Positions 8,146-15,560 of a stretch of 64,000 bases of DNA are shown here, in pieces. Position numbers and translations under genes: made by a program. Origin of the DNA: Levilactobacillus zymae DSM 19395 (GTDB lineage Bacteria; Bacillota; Bacilli; Lactobacillales; Lactobacillaceae); NCBI RefSeq assembly GCF_001434115.1, contig NZ_AZDW01000021.1:33199-97198 (forward strand), read 5' to 3'. Positions within the stretch are counted from its first letter, which is position 1. Each line of letters opens with the position of its first letter. Below the pieces are notes generated by a model, which had not been told where the DNA came from, ran no database searches, and worked only from the letters and a program-made list of their open reading frames with translations.

Positions 8146-9234
8146 TCATGGTTGTAAAGGTCCGGTCACCGGGGCAATCCAGGTGGCTAGGTCGGTCAAG
8201 GGGACCGCGTGCATGGCGGGTTGGCCGATGGCCGTCAAGTAGACCCAGGTCAGCGCCTGGCCGTGAATCTTCTTATCGTGCTGCATGGCCGCCAGCAGCG
8301 CCGTCACCGTCAGGTCCGCCGGTAACGCCACCGGTAACCCCACGGCGGTCAGCCGGTCCCGTAATTGGTCGGCCAAGGCGGCGGGCATCATTCCCTGAGC
8401 GGCAAAGAGGCGGGCGACCTGGACCAGGCCAATCGCCACGGCCTCCCCGTGCATGTAACGCCCGTGACCCCACAGCTCCACGGCGTGACCCAGGGTGTGG
8501 CCAAAATTCAAGAGTTGACGTTGGCCGCCCTCCTTTTCGTCGGCCATTACCACCCGGGCCTTAAAGGCGATACTCTGGTGGATCAACGGGGCGGCTTGCG
8601 CGAGGATCGCTGCCGGCTGGGTCACCTGTTGGACCAACGCCCAGAAGTCACCGCCCACCAGTGCCGCGCATTTCACGATCTCGCCGTAGCCCTCCACCAG
8701 CATCCGTGGGGGCAACGTGGTCAGCGTGTGCGGGTCGATCAGGACCACGTCGGGCTGGTAAAAACTCCCGACTAAATTTTTGCCCGTGGGTAGGTCGATG
8801 GCGGTCTTGCCGCCGACCGAACTGTCGACCTGTGCCAGTAACGACGTCGGTACCTGCGCAAAGGCGATGCCCCGCAGGTAAATGGCGGCCACAAACCCCG
8901 CCAAGTCCCCCACGACACCCCCGCCTAACGCGAGGACCCCGTCACTGCGGGTCAGGTGCGCGGCACTCAACGCGTCGATCAACCGCATCACTTGCGGCCA
9001 ACTCTTACTGCTTTCCCCGGCCGGGACCGTCAACACAGTAACGCGAAAGCCCGCCGCAATCAACCGGTCGCGGACCTGCTGCGCGTAGAGGGGCCCTACG
9101 TTCGTATCGGTGATCACGGCCACCTGGCATGGCGTCCAAACCTGAGCCAGGGCCGTCCCCACCCGTGCTAACAGCCCCGCTTCGATCGTGACCGCGTAAC
9201 TTTTAGCCGCGGTCGTGACTTGAATCGTTGTCAT
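8146..9234 (-). CDS. aroB: 3-dehydroquinate synthase
   Basis: 362 residues, normal length. It converts DAHP to 3-dehydroquinate with NAD and a divalent metal, step two of the shikimate pathway. Diagnostic segments are VPAGESSKSWPQVMRLIDAL, ALGGGVVGDLAGFVAAIYLRGI (NAD site), PTSLLAQVDSSVGGKTAIDLPTGKN and NFGHTLGHAVELWGHGRYMHGEAVAIG (metal histidines). The start has an AGGAGG site and lies 9 bases after aroF. Last gene of the tkt-aroE-aroF-aroB operon. Confidence 0.97.
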   Translation of the reverse strand: MTTIQVTTAAKSYAVTIEAGLLARVGTALAQVWTPCQVAVITDTNVGPLYAQQVRDRLIAAGFRVTVLTVPAGESSKSWPQVMRLIDALSAAHLTRSDGVLALGGGVVGDLAGFVAAIYLRGIAFAQVPTSLLAQVDSSVGGKTAIDLPTGKNLVGSFYQPDVVLIDPHTLTTLPPRMLVEGYGEIVKCAALVGGDFWALVQQVTQPAAILAQAAPLIHQSIAFKARVVMADEKEGGQRQLLNFGHTLGHAVELWGHGRYMHGEAVAIGLVQVARLFAAQGMMPAALADQLRDRLTAVGLPVALPADLTVTALLAAMQHDKKIHGQALTWVYLTAIGQPAMHAVPLTDLATWIAPVTGPLQP

Positions 9235-9243
9235 GTCTACCTC

Positions 9244-10239
9244 CTACGCCCAACTCTGGACTAAATCGTGTAATTGAAATGCCTGCTTGGCCATCTTGAG
9301 GTAGGTCTTGGGCTTTAACGCCTGCGGCCCGTCGGATAACGCGTGGGTCGGGTCGTCGTGGATTTCGACGATCATCCCACTGGCGCCCGCCGCCACGCCG
9401 GCCATGGCCATCGGCGTGACCAGTTCCCAGGTACCGACCGCATGGCTAGGGTCGACGATGACCGGGTAGTGGGTCAGCTCCTGTAAGACCGGCACGGCCC
9501 CCAGGTCAAAGGTGTTGCGGGTGTACTTGTTGTCAAACGTCCGAATGCCACGTTCCAGCAACATGATCTGGTGATTGCCTCCGGCGGCGATGTATTCGGC
9601 GGCGTTGAGCACGTCGTCAATCGTGGCCGACATTCCCCGTTTCAAGGCCACCGGAATCTGGGTGCGCCCCACGGCCTTTAACAGCGAGAAGTTTTGCATG
9701 TTCCGCGCCCCAATCTGAAAAATATCGGTGTATTGCGCGACCATCGCCACGTGTTCGTCGTCCATGACCTCGGTGATCATGTCTAGGTCGTTCTGATCGG
9801 CCGCGGCGCGTAAGTCCCGCAGGCCCTCTTCACCTAACCCCTGGAAGGAGTACGGCGAGGTCCGGGGCTTGAAGGCGCCGCCGCGGACCACGGTCGCCCC
9901 GCCCTGTTTAGCGACCTCGGCCATCCGTTCGACGTGCCCGGCACTCTCCACGGAGCACGGTCCGGCCATCATCACGAAATGGTTTCCGCCAATCACACTG
10001 TGCGGTGTGCGGATGATGGTGTCTTCGGGATGGAACAAGCGACTGCTTTGAACGGCCGCGGGCACGTCGGTCAACACATCGGTACTGGCCGCTCGGACGT
10101 CGGTCGGCAGTTGTGCGGGCGTCAAGCCCTGAATGGCGATGCGGTTAGCGTGGGTGAAAATCTCGTGGCTGGTCCCGAATTCTGCGATTAATTTAGCTTG
10201 CATGGCGGCCGCAGTCGCTGGTTTTAAAATAATAATCAT
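9244..10239 (-). CDS. aroF: DAHP synthase, class I beta
   Basis: 331 residues. It condenses phosphoenolpyruvate with erythrose 4-phosphate to DAHP, the first committed step of aromatic biosynthesis. An N-terminal ferredoxin-like domain (about 1-72), the allosteric domain in T. maritima-type enzymes, precedes the barrel. Barrel motifs are MAGPCSVES, GGAFKPRTSPYSFQGLG, QIGARNMQNFSLL, LLERGIRTFDNKYTRNTFD and VDPSHAVGTWELV. Good AGGAGG site. The neighbouring transketolase can supply erythrose 4-phosphate, so the operon couples precursor supply to the pathway. Symbol aroF is used in the Gram-positive sense. Confidence 0.95.
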   Translation of the reverse strand: MIIILKPATAAAMQAKLIAEFGTSHEIFTHANRIAIQGLTPAQLPTDVRAASTDVLTDVPAAVQSSRLFHPEDTIIRTPHSVIGGNHFVMMAGPCSVESAGHVERMAEVAKQGGATVVRGGAFKPRTSPYSFQGLGEEGLRDLRAAADQNDLDMITEVMDDEHVAMVAQYTDIFQIGARNMQNFSLLKAVGRTQIPVALKRGMSATIDDVLNAAEYIAAGGNHQIMLLERGIRTFDNKYTRNTFDLGAVPVLQELTHYPVIVDPSHAVGTWELVTPMAMAGVAAGASGMIVEIHDDPTHALSDGPQALKPKTYLKMAKQAFQLHDLVQSWA

Positions 10240-10257
10240 TTAAAAGTCCTCCTTAAT

Positions 10258-11160
10258 TTACATGGCGTGGCGTTGGGTCGTCGGGACATCCTCAGTGGTC
10301 AAACTAGCTAACAGGTCAGCTTCCACGGCGGGCACCGGCATCGGTTTGCCCGTCCAGAATTGAAAAGCTAACGCGCCCTGCCAGATCAACATGCCCAGAC
10401 CGTTATGGGTCTCACACCCCTTTTGCCGGGCTCGCGCCAGAAATTCGGTCTCCAGGGGTTGGTAGATCACATCGTAGACCACTTGACCGGGATGGAGTAC
10501 CGCTAACACGCTGGCCGGCACCGGAATCCCCGCCGTAGTCATCCCCACGCTGGTGGCGTTAATCACTAAATCGGCCTGGGCCACTAGGTCGCACATAGTT
10601 TGGACGGCCTCGTAGGGGTGCAGGCGCAACGGCGTGGTCGCATTTTGGCTCACCCCTGCCACCCAAGTCGCCACGGCCGGGTAACTGGCCGTCTGGCGTT
10701 TGAACACGTCGACTTGGGCTAACCGGTAATCCAGTGCTGCGGCGATGATGGCCTTCCCCGCCCCACCGGCGCCTAAGATCACCACCCGTTTTCCCTGCAG
10801 GTTCAGGCCCCGGGACTGGAGATTCTGAAATAACCCGGCGCCGTCGGTACTGTCACCAATCAGGCGGCCGTGGTCGTTCTTAATCGTGTTCACGGCGTTG
10901 ATACGTTGCGCTCTGGGCGTCAACTCATCGAGAAGCGGGATCACGGTCTGCTTGAACGGCATCGAGAGGTTGACTCCGGCGATGCCCATGCTGCGAATAC
11001 CGGCCACCGCGGCGGGAAGATTCCCCGGGGCGACGTCGAACGCGAGGTACCGGGCGTTGATCCCCCAGTGCCGAAAACTAAGATTGTGCATGCGCGGCGA
11101 GCGGCTATGGTGGGCCGGGTGCGCGATAAAGCCAAATAATTGAGTTTTGCCGTTAATCAT
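10258..11160 (-). CDS. aroE: Shikimate dehydrogenase
   Basis: 300 residues from the ATG placed 9 bases after an AGGAGG site; an in-frame ATG at 11196 would overlap the transketolase stop and has a poorer site. It reduces 3-dehydroshikimate to shikimate with NADPH. Motifs: FIAHPAHHSRSPRMHNLSF (substrate site), GVNLSMPFKQTVIPLLDEL (the V-N-x-T/S-x-P-x-K catalytic lysine motif, with Ser in place of Thr), DSTDGAGLFQNL, VILGAGGAGKAII (NADP site) and the C-terminal NGLGMLIWQGALAFQFWTG. Second gene of the operon. Confidence 0.95.
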   Translation of the reverse strand: MINGKTQLFGFIAHPAHHSRSPRMHNLSFRHWGINARYLAFDVAPGNLPAAVAGIRSMGIAGVNLSMPFKQTVIPLLDELTPRAQRINAVNTIKNDHGRLIGDSTDGAGLFQNLQSRGLNLQGKRVVILGAGGAGKAIIAAALDYRLAQVDVFKRQTASYPAVATWVAGVSQNATTPLRLHPYEAVQTMCDLVAQADLVINATSVGMTTAGIPVPASVLAVLHPGQVVYDVIYQPLETEFLARARQKGCETHNGLGMLIWQGALAFQFWTGKPMPVPAVEADLLASLTTEDVPTTQRHAM

Positions 11161-11185
11161 AAAAATCATCCTCCTATAAAATCGG

Positions 11186-13198
11186 TTAAATCGCATTCAG
11201 TTGTAAGGGTGTGACCTGCCCCGTGCGGAGGTAAGCCGTGACCAGGTGGTCCACCGTAAAGCCGTTAGCCGCTAGGACGGCGGCCGCGGCCCCGCTAGCG
11301 CCAAAGTGATCGATCCCCACAACGGCACCGTCTAACCCGACGTAACGTTCCCAGCCTTGCGTGGCGCCCATTTCAATCGCCACGCGCCGGCGAACTTGTG
11401 GGGGTAAGACCTGTGCCTGATAGGCCGCCGACTGACGGTGAAACTGCTCTAGTGAGGGTAAGGACACGACACTAACATCCTGACCCAGGGCGGCTAACCG
11501 GCGCTGAGCCTGCAGGGCCAACGCCACCTCCGACCCGCTAGCCATTAGGATGCCGCTGGGTTGCCGGCCCCGTTGAGGGGAAAGGACGTATCCTCCACGA
11601 GCAACGCCGGTCAGCGCCAGTTGCTGAGTGTGCGGCAAAACGGCTAATTCCTGTCGGGTCAGGACCAAAACCGTGGGGTGATCGGTCGCATTGATGGCTT
11701 GCCACCACGCCGCAACGGTCTCGTTGGGGTCGGCCGGTCGAATCACGGTCACGTTGGGAATCGCCCGTAAACTCATCAGCTGTTCGATGGGTTGGTGGGT
11801 CGGCCCGTCCTCCCCCACCGCCAACGAATCATGGGTGAATATGTAAGTCACGGGGAGCCGTTGGAGCGCCGCCAATCGAATAGCGCCCCGTAGATAGTCG
11901 GAGAAGACCAGGAAGGTACTGCCGAAGACCCGCAGACCGCCGTGAAGGGCCAACCCATTGAGAATCGTCCCTTCCCCAAACTCCCGAACGCCAAAGGCTA
12001 AGTTTCGTTGTCCCGGTGTCCGTGACGTCATCAGGTCGTCCGTCTCCAACGTGGTGCGATTAGAACTGGCCAAATCCGCAGAGCCTCCCACCAATTCGGG
12101 AAGTTGTACGGCCAACCGTTGAATCACGGCGTGGCTGGTCTGGCGCGAGGCCGCGGCCCCCTGGGCGTATCGGGGCAGGGTCGCCCCTAAAGTCGTCGGT
12201 AATTCCCCGGCCAAGACCCGAGAAAACTGCGCCCGTTGTTGCAGTGCTAAACTCGCAAGGCGGGCCTGCCAACGCCGATAAGCGCGGTGCCCCCGCAGCG
12301 TAATGGCCTGATGGGCCCGCTTGACCACTGCCGGTAAGACGGTAAAGGCCGGGACGGTCCAATTCAAAGTCGTACAAAGCTGGCGACGACCCGCCGCACC
12401 TAAGGGTTTCCCATGCACCTGATTGGTGCCCGCCCCTGGCGCGCCAAATCCAATCACGGTCTTCACGTCGATCAATGATGGCCGGTCGCTGTGCTGGGCC
12501 CGCGTCAAAGCGGTATCAATGGCGTCGAGGTCCGTCCCGTCGGCAACGACCTGAACGTCCCAACCGTAGCTTCGAAAACGCTGCGGCACGTTGGTCGTCG
12601 TTGACCGGCTGGTGGGGCCATCCAACGAAACGGCATTGTCGTCGTACAAAACGATCAACTTATTCAAGCGCTGGTGACCCGCAAAACTAGCCGCTTCGTG
12701 GGAGACCCCCTCCATCAAATCGCCATCCCCCACCAGACAGTAGGTAAAGTGGTCACTGACGATCGACCCGTACTGGGCGGCGAGATGCCGCTCGGCTAAG
12801 GCCATCCCCGTCGCCATTCCTAGCCCCTGGCCCAACGGCCCGGTCGTGGCGTCCACTCCGGGAACCTTGCCGTATTCGGGATGACCCGGCGTTTTGCTCC
12901 CGAACTGCCGAAATTGTTTGAGATCGGCCAAGCTGAGATCAAACCCACTCAGGTGCAACAGGCTGTACAGGATAGCGGACCCATGCCCGGCGGACAAAAC
13001 GAACCGGTCGCGGTTGACCCACTGCGGGTGGCGCGGGTTCAGCCGTAAATGTCGACTCCACAACACCCATAAAAGCGGGGCCGTGCCTAACGGTAATCCG
13101 GGGTGGCCGGACTGAGCCCGTTCAATCATGTCGATGCTCAACAGGCGTAAATTATTAATTGCTAGTTGGTCGGTCTCATCAAATTCTCTTTTTTGCAT
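11186..13198 (-). CDS. tkt: Transketolase
   Basis: 670 residues, full length. A thiamine-diphosphate enzyme of the pentose phosphate pathway that yields erythrose 4-phosphate. Motifs: SGHPGLPLGTAPLLWVLW, SAGHGSAILYSLLHLSG, GPLGQGLGMATGMALAE, the ThDP motif YCLVGDGDLMEGVSHEA through LIVLYDDN, and FTHDSLAVGEDGPTHQPIEQL. The start ATG (MQKREF) follows an AAGGAG site. The open frame runs 44 codons further upstream to a GTG at 13330, but that stretch contains the attenuator terminator and I treat it as untranslated. First structural gene of the aromatic operon; many lactobacilli have a separate housekeeping transketolase, so this may be a dedicated paralogue. Confidence 0.94.
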   Translation of the reverse strand: MQKREFDETDQLAINNLRLLSIDMIERAQSGHPGLPLGTAPLLWVLWSRHLRLNPRHPQWVNRDRFVLSAGHGSAILYSLLHLSGFDLSLADLKQFRQFGSKTPGHPEYGKVPGVDATTGPLGQGLGMATGMALAERHLAAQYGSIVSDHFTYCLVGDGDLMEGVSHEAASFAGHQRLNKLIVLYDDNAVSLDGPTSRSTTTNVPQRFRSYGWDVQVVADGTDLDAIDTALTRAQHSDRPSLIDVKTVIGFGAPGAGTNQVHGKPLGAAGRRQLCTTLNWTVPAFTVLPAVVKRAHQAITLRGHRAYRRWQARLASLALQQRAQFSRVLAGELPTTLGATLPRYAQGAAASRQTSHAVIQRLAVQLPELVGGSADLASSNRTTLETDDLMTSRTPGQRNLAFGVREFGEGTILNGLALHGGLRVFGSTFLVFSDYLRGAIRLAALQRLPVTYIFTHDSLAVGEDGPTHQPIEQLMSLRAIPNVTVIRPADPNETVAAWWQAINATDHPTVLVLTRQELAVLPHTQQLALTGVARGGYVLSPQRGRQPSGILMASGSEVALALQAQRRLAALGQDVSVVSLPSLEQFHRQSAAYQAQVLPPQVRRRVAIEMGATQGWERYVGLDGAVVGIDHFGASGAAAAVLAANGFTVDHLVTAYLRTGQVTPLQLNAI

Positions 13199-13221
13199 AA
13201 CTGCCATCTCCTTGAAGGACG

Positions 13222-13254
13222 AAAAAAGCGCCCACAGACTAAACTGTGGACGCT
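13222..13254 (-). terminator. Attenuator terminator before tkt
   Basis: On the minus strand AGCGTCCACAG pairs with CTGTGGGCGCT around TTTAGT, followed by six T residues. It lies about 24 bases before the tkt start, so it must be overcome for the operon to be expressed. Confidence 0.88.
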
Positions 13255-13438
13255 TCAGTGGTGGACCGGTACCGCAAATAAACGGCTGGTCTCCGCCACC
13301 AGAAAAGTCACACAGTGATTGGTAAAACACCGATGTGACTCTTCCGTAAATGATTAATTATACGAAAATTACTGGTCACCTTCGATGCGGGCGTAGTGCC
13401 CGCACCGAGGTGCCGACACTACTGCAGAAACCAGTAAT
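13222..13438 (-). promoter_or_regulatory. Aromatic-operon attenuator with alternative stems
   Basis: Pairings read on the minus strand. (a) Tyr-Trp codons ATTACTGG (13438-13431) with CCAGTAAT (13375-13368). (b) GTAGTG, which includes the leader stop codon (13422-13417), with CACTAC (13398-13393). (c) TGCGGGC (13404-13398 arm) with GCCCGCA (13392-13386 arm), which excludes (b). (d) GTCACA (13339-13334) with TGTGAC (13312-13307). (e) CTGTGTGAC (13315-13307) with GTCCACAG (13251-13244), enclosing TGGTGG/CCACCA (13301-13296 with 13264-13259); this excludes both (d) and the terminator. So (d) plus terminator and (e) are two mutually exclusive states, as in leader-peptide attenuation. How stalling is relayed from (a)-(c) to (d)-(e) is not clear from pairing alone. 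Confidence 0.75.
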
Positions 13439-13478
13439 AATAAAATCGATTCTGTTTTGGTCGGGGCCAGGTTCGCAT
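13419..13478 (-). CDS. Aromatic leader peptide MRTWPRPKQNRFYYYWFLQ
   Basis: A 19-codon ORF with an AAGGAG ribosome site 9 bases before its ATG. Seven of 19 residues are aromatic: Trp4, then Phe12-Tyr13-Tyr14-Tyr15-Trp16-Phe17, covering all three products of the pathway encoded downstream. It ends in TAG inside the first attenuator hairpin. A ribosome short of charged tRNA-Tyr, -Trp or -Phe would stall on codons that form stem (a) of the attenuator. Leader peptides of this design are well known for trp, phe and his operons of enteric bacteria; in Gram-positive bacteria aromatic genes are more often under T-box or TRAP control. Confidence 0.85.
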   Translation of the reverse strand: MRTWPRPKQNRFYYYWFLQ

Positions 13479-13522
13479 AATTAAAATCTCCTTAGAAAGT
13501 TAATGATTACTTAATGACATTG

Positions 13523-13551
13523 AGTTTACGAGTCTTTCATAGATTTGTCAA
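13523..13551 (-). promoter_or_regulatory. Promoter of the aromatic operon
   Basis: On the minus strand TTGACA (13551-13546) and TAAACT (13528-13523) are separated by exactly 17 bases. Transcription would begin near 13516, giving a leader RNA of about 320 nt before tkt. Confidence 0.82.
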
Positions 13552-13587
13552 ATGGTTTTTTTGAATTTTTCTATGAATCGATCTAAA

Positions 13588-13617
13588 AAACGTGGCCAAT
13601 CCCTGGATTAGCCACGC
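13588..13617 (-). terminator. Terminator of hypothetical gene
   Basis: CGTGGCTAATCC pairs with GGATTGGCCACG and is followed by six T residues on the minus strand, just after the stop at 13625. Confidence 0.85.
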
Positions 13618-13624
13618 GACCAAT

Positions 13625-13966
13625 TTACTGAAATAAAATATTAATGATGGGCCGGTTGTGGCCGTTACGGTTCCCCGTCACGATCATCACGGTGTGGGTC
13701 GCCACAAATTCGGCGGCCCCCACGGCCCCGGCACTGGTCTCCTTGTAGAGCTGCTTCAAATAAGCCTGCGTCAAGCGGTCAAAGTCCCGGATGGCAAACG
13801 CATAAACGTTGGTCCCCGGAAACTCGGTCGCTAGCTGCGCCAACGGAGCCACTAAACTCGCCTCATCGGCGTAGGCCCAGGTCGAGTTCAAGAAACTGGC
13901 TTCCTGGTGAATCGCGTTGGACGCAAAAATCTGACTGGCACTTTTCAGCGCACTGGCTGTTGCCAT
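13625..13966 (-). CDS. Hypothetical protein, 113 residues
   Basis: Start chosen at MATASALKSASQ, which follows a GGGAGGAA site; the open frame extends 13 codons further without one. No signal peptide or membrane helix. The sequence has an Ala/Ser-rich start, a possible alpha/beta middle (EFPGTNVYAFAIRDFDRLTQAYLKQL) and a hydrophobic beta-like end (THTVMIVTGNRNGHNRPIINILFQ). I do not recognise the family. It stands alone between the aromatic leader and a tRNA gene, with its own terminator. Confidence 0.6.
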   Translation of the reverse strand: MATASALKSASQIFASNAIHQEASFLNSTWAYADEASLVAPLAQLATEFPGTNVYAFAIRDFDRLTQAYLKQLYKETSAGAVGAAEFVATHTVMIVTGNRNGHNRPIINILFQ

Positions 13967-13987
13967 GTTGCATTCCTCCCTTAATCT

Positions 13988-14028
13988 AAAAAAGCCCCCC
14001 ACCAACCCACGTCGGTTAGGAAGCTTTT
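13988..14028 (-). terminator. Possible terminator after tRNA-Arg
   Basis: On the minus strand AAGCTTCCTAACC and GGTTGG...GGCTT can form an imperfect stem followed by six T residues. It lies directly downstream of the tRNA gene. Confidence 0.5.
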
Positions 14029-14035
14029 ACTTAAC

Positions 14036-14108
14036 TGGCCCCACCCGGACTCGAACCGGGATCATTCGCTTAGGAGGCGAGTGCCCTATCCAGTTGTGCT
14101 ATAGGGCC
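14036..14108 (-). tRNA. tRNA-Arg(CCT)
   Basis: A 73-nt cloverleaf on the minus strand. The acceptor stem pairs GGCCCTA with TGGGGCC plus discriminator A. The D arm is GCACAACTGGATAGGGC-like, the anticodon loop CTCCTAA gives anticodon CCT (arginine, AGG), and the T arm is CCCGG TTCGAGT CCGGG. No CCA is encoded. AGG is a rare codon in a GC-rich lactobacillus, so this is probably the only reader of that codon. Confidence 0.95.
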
Positions 14109-14165
14109 AAAATCACAACCCGTGAATTAATTCTGACACGGATTGCGTGAATTGTAAAGCAAACT

Positions 14166-15542
14166 TTAGGCCTGGTCGTGTTGGGCGTCGCGATCGCGCC
14201 ACTTCTTCCGCATGCCCTTGTTCTTGTTATGCCGGTTCTTGTGCTTCTTCTTAGACTTCTTCGACACGGGAGCCGCCGCCACGGCCGGGACTTGCGCCTT
14301 AGCGGTCGTCGCCGGTACCTGCTTGCCCGCCTTGACGGCCGGGGTCAGGTGTTCGTGTGCCGGTTGGGTCGCCACGGTCCCGGCTGGTCGCGTGGCCGGA
14401 CGACCTTCCGCGCGAACGGCAGGTGTGGCGGACACTGTTGGCCGTTCCGTGGTCAGTTGCTTCCCCTGGAAGTAGACCGGAACTAGCTGGTAATCCGTGT
14501 CGCGCAACAGTTTCTTCAGGTCGCGCAAATCGTGGTCGTCACCCAAACTAATGACTTGGCCGGGCTCGCCCATTCGTCCGGTCCGTCCCGCGCGGTGTAC
14601 GTATTCGTTGACCGTGCTGGGCAGATCGTAATTGATCACGGCGGGCAGCTTGGCGATGTCCAACCCCCGGGCGGCAACGTCCGTGGTCAGTAACAGGCGA
14701 ATCCGCCCCTGCCGAAAGTCTTGTAAGGCCTTTTCGCGTTGGACCTGACGGAGATCACTGGTCAGACTGGTGGCCGAGACGTGGTCGTGGTAGAACTTGG
14801 TGGCCGTGTGCTTGAGCGTATTGGTCTGCTTAAAGAAGACCAGTGCGCGGAAGTTGGGCTGCGCCAAGAGGCGTTTTAACATCTGGTCGCGCTTGCCCAT
14901 ACCGACCTGTAACAGGCCGTGACGGACGACGCCTTGGGTCTGGTCCTGTTGGCGCACGTCGATGCGGGTGACTTCTTGACCGAACCACTTCGGCAGATCG
15001 CTTAAAATCGCCGTGTCCGTGGCCGAGAAGAAACTTAATTGGCCGTCGGCGGGCGCGGCTTGGGCCACCGCCCGAACCGTTTCCAAGGTATCACCGGTCA
15101 ACAAATCGTCGGCTTCGTCCACGATGATGTGGGAAATCAGGTGCATTTTTAATTTATGGTCTTGAATCAGGTTCAAAATTCTACCGGGCGTCCCCACGAT
15201 GACTTCGGGGCGCTTCTTAAGGCGTTCCGTTTGGCGTTTGACGTTGGCGCCCCCGGTCAAGGCGGCCACCTTCAAGTCCAGAAGTTTGGCCCAGTCGCGC
15301 ATCACGCGGCTGGTCTGAATCGCCAGTTCCTGAGAAGGTTCCAAGACGATCAGCTGGATGCCGTCACCCGGTAATAGGTTGGCCAGGGCCGGTAAGGTGA
15401 AGGCCACGGTCTTCCCGGAACCGGTCGGGGCGAGGCCCAACACGTTCTGGTCGCTGGTCATGGGGCCGTAAACGGCCGCCTGAATCGCGGTCGGCGCGTC
15501 GTAGCCTAAGGCGCGAAAGTGCGCTTGGTACTGTTCTAACAT
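14166..15542 (-). CDS. DEAD-box ATP-dependent RNA helicase
   Basis: 458 residues. Domain 1 has a Q-motif region ALGYDAPTAIQAAVYGP, Walker A APTGSGKTVAF, VLEPSQELAIQ, GTPGRIL, the DEAD box VDEADDLL (DEAD) and motif III SAT. Domain 2 has FFKQTNTLKHTA, LLTTDVAARGLDI and HRAGRTGRMG. A low-complexity Ala/Pro/Thr linker (about 385-430) leads to a strongly basic tail (SKKSKKKHKNRHNKNKG) likely to bind RNA. The layout fits the CshB/YfmL group of cold-shock or ribosome-assembly helicases; which one is not certain. RNA remodelling in the cytoplasm. AGAGGA site before the ATG; 18 bases from the oxidoreductase gene upstream, so probably co-transcribed. Confidence 0.92.
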   Translation of the reverse strand: MLEQYQAHFRALGYDAPTAIQAAVYGPMTSDQNVLGLAPTGSGKTVAFTLPALANLLPGDGIQLIVLEPSQELAIQTSRVMRDWAKLLDLKVAALTGGANVKRQTERLKKRPEVIVGTPGRILNLIQDHKLKMHLISHIIVDEADDLLTGDTLETVRAVAQAAPADGQLSFFSATDTAILSDLPKWFGQEVTRIDVRQQDQTQGVVRHGLLQVGMGKRDQMLKRLLAQPNFRALVFFKQTNTLKHTATKFYHDHVSATSLTSDLRQVQREKALQDFRQGRIRLLLTTDVAARGLDIAKLPAVINYDLPSTVNEYVHRAGRTGRMGEPGQVISLGDDHDLRDLKKLLRDTDYQLVPVYFQGKQLTTERPTVSATPAVRAEGRPATRPAGTVATQPAHEHLTPAVKAGKQVPATTAKAQVPAVAAAPVSKKSKKKHKNRHNKNKGMRKKWRDRDAQHDQA

Positions 15543-15560
15543 AATTGGTCCTCTTCTTTA

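Noticed and set aside
8148..9171. Several plus-strand ORFs opposite aroB
   Set aside because: Antisense shadows of a GC-rich coding sequence with no ribosome sites and Arg/Pro-rich translations.
12060..12377. 105-residue minus-strand ORF inside tkt
   Set aside because: Alternative-frame shadow of a well-supported enzyme gene.
13255..13310. T-box riboswitch before tkt, suggested by GGTGG and GGTACCG sequences
   Set aside because: The motif is on the wrong strand or order relative to the terminator, and the GGGTGGNACCGCG consensus is not met. The leader peptide explains the structure better.
13199..13330. In-frame 44-codon N-terminal extension of transketolase from a GTG at 13330
   Set aside because: It spans the attenuator stems and terminator, and the ATG at 13198 has a proper AAGGAG site and gives the normal family length.
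13357..13362. TATAAT on the minus strand as a second promoter for tkt
   Set aside because: No -35 at a fitting distance; it lies within the proposed attenuator RNA.
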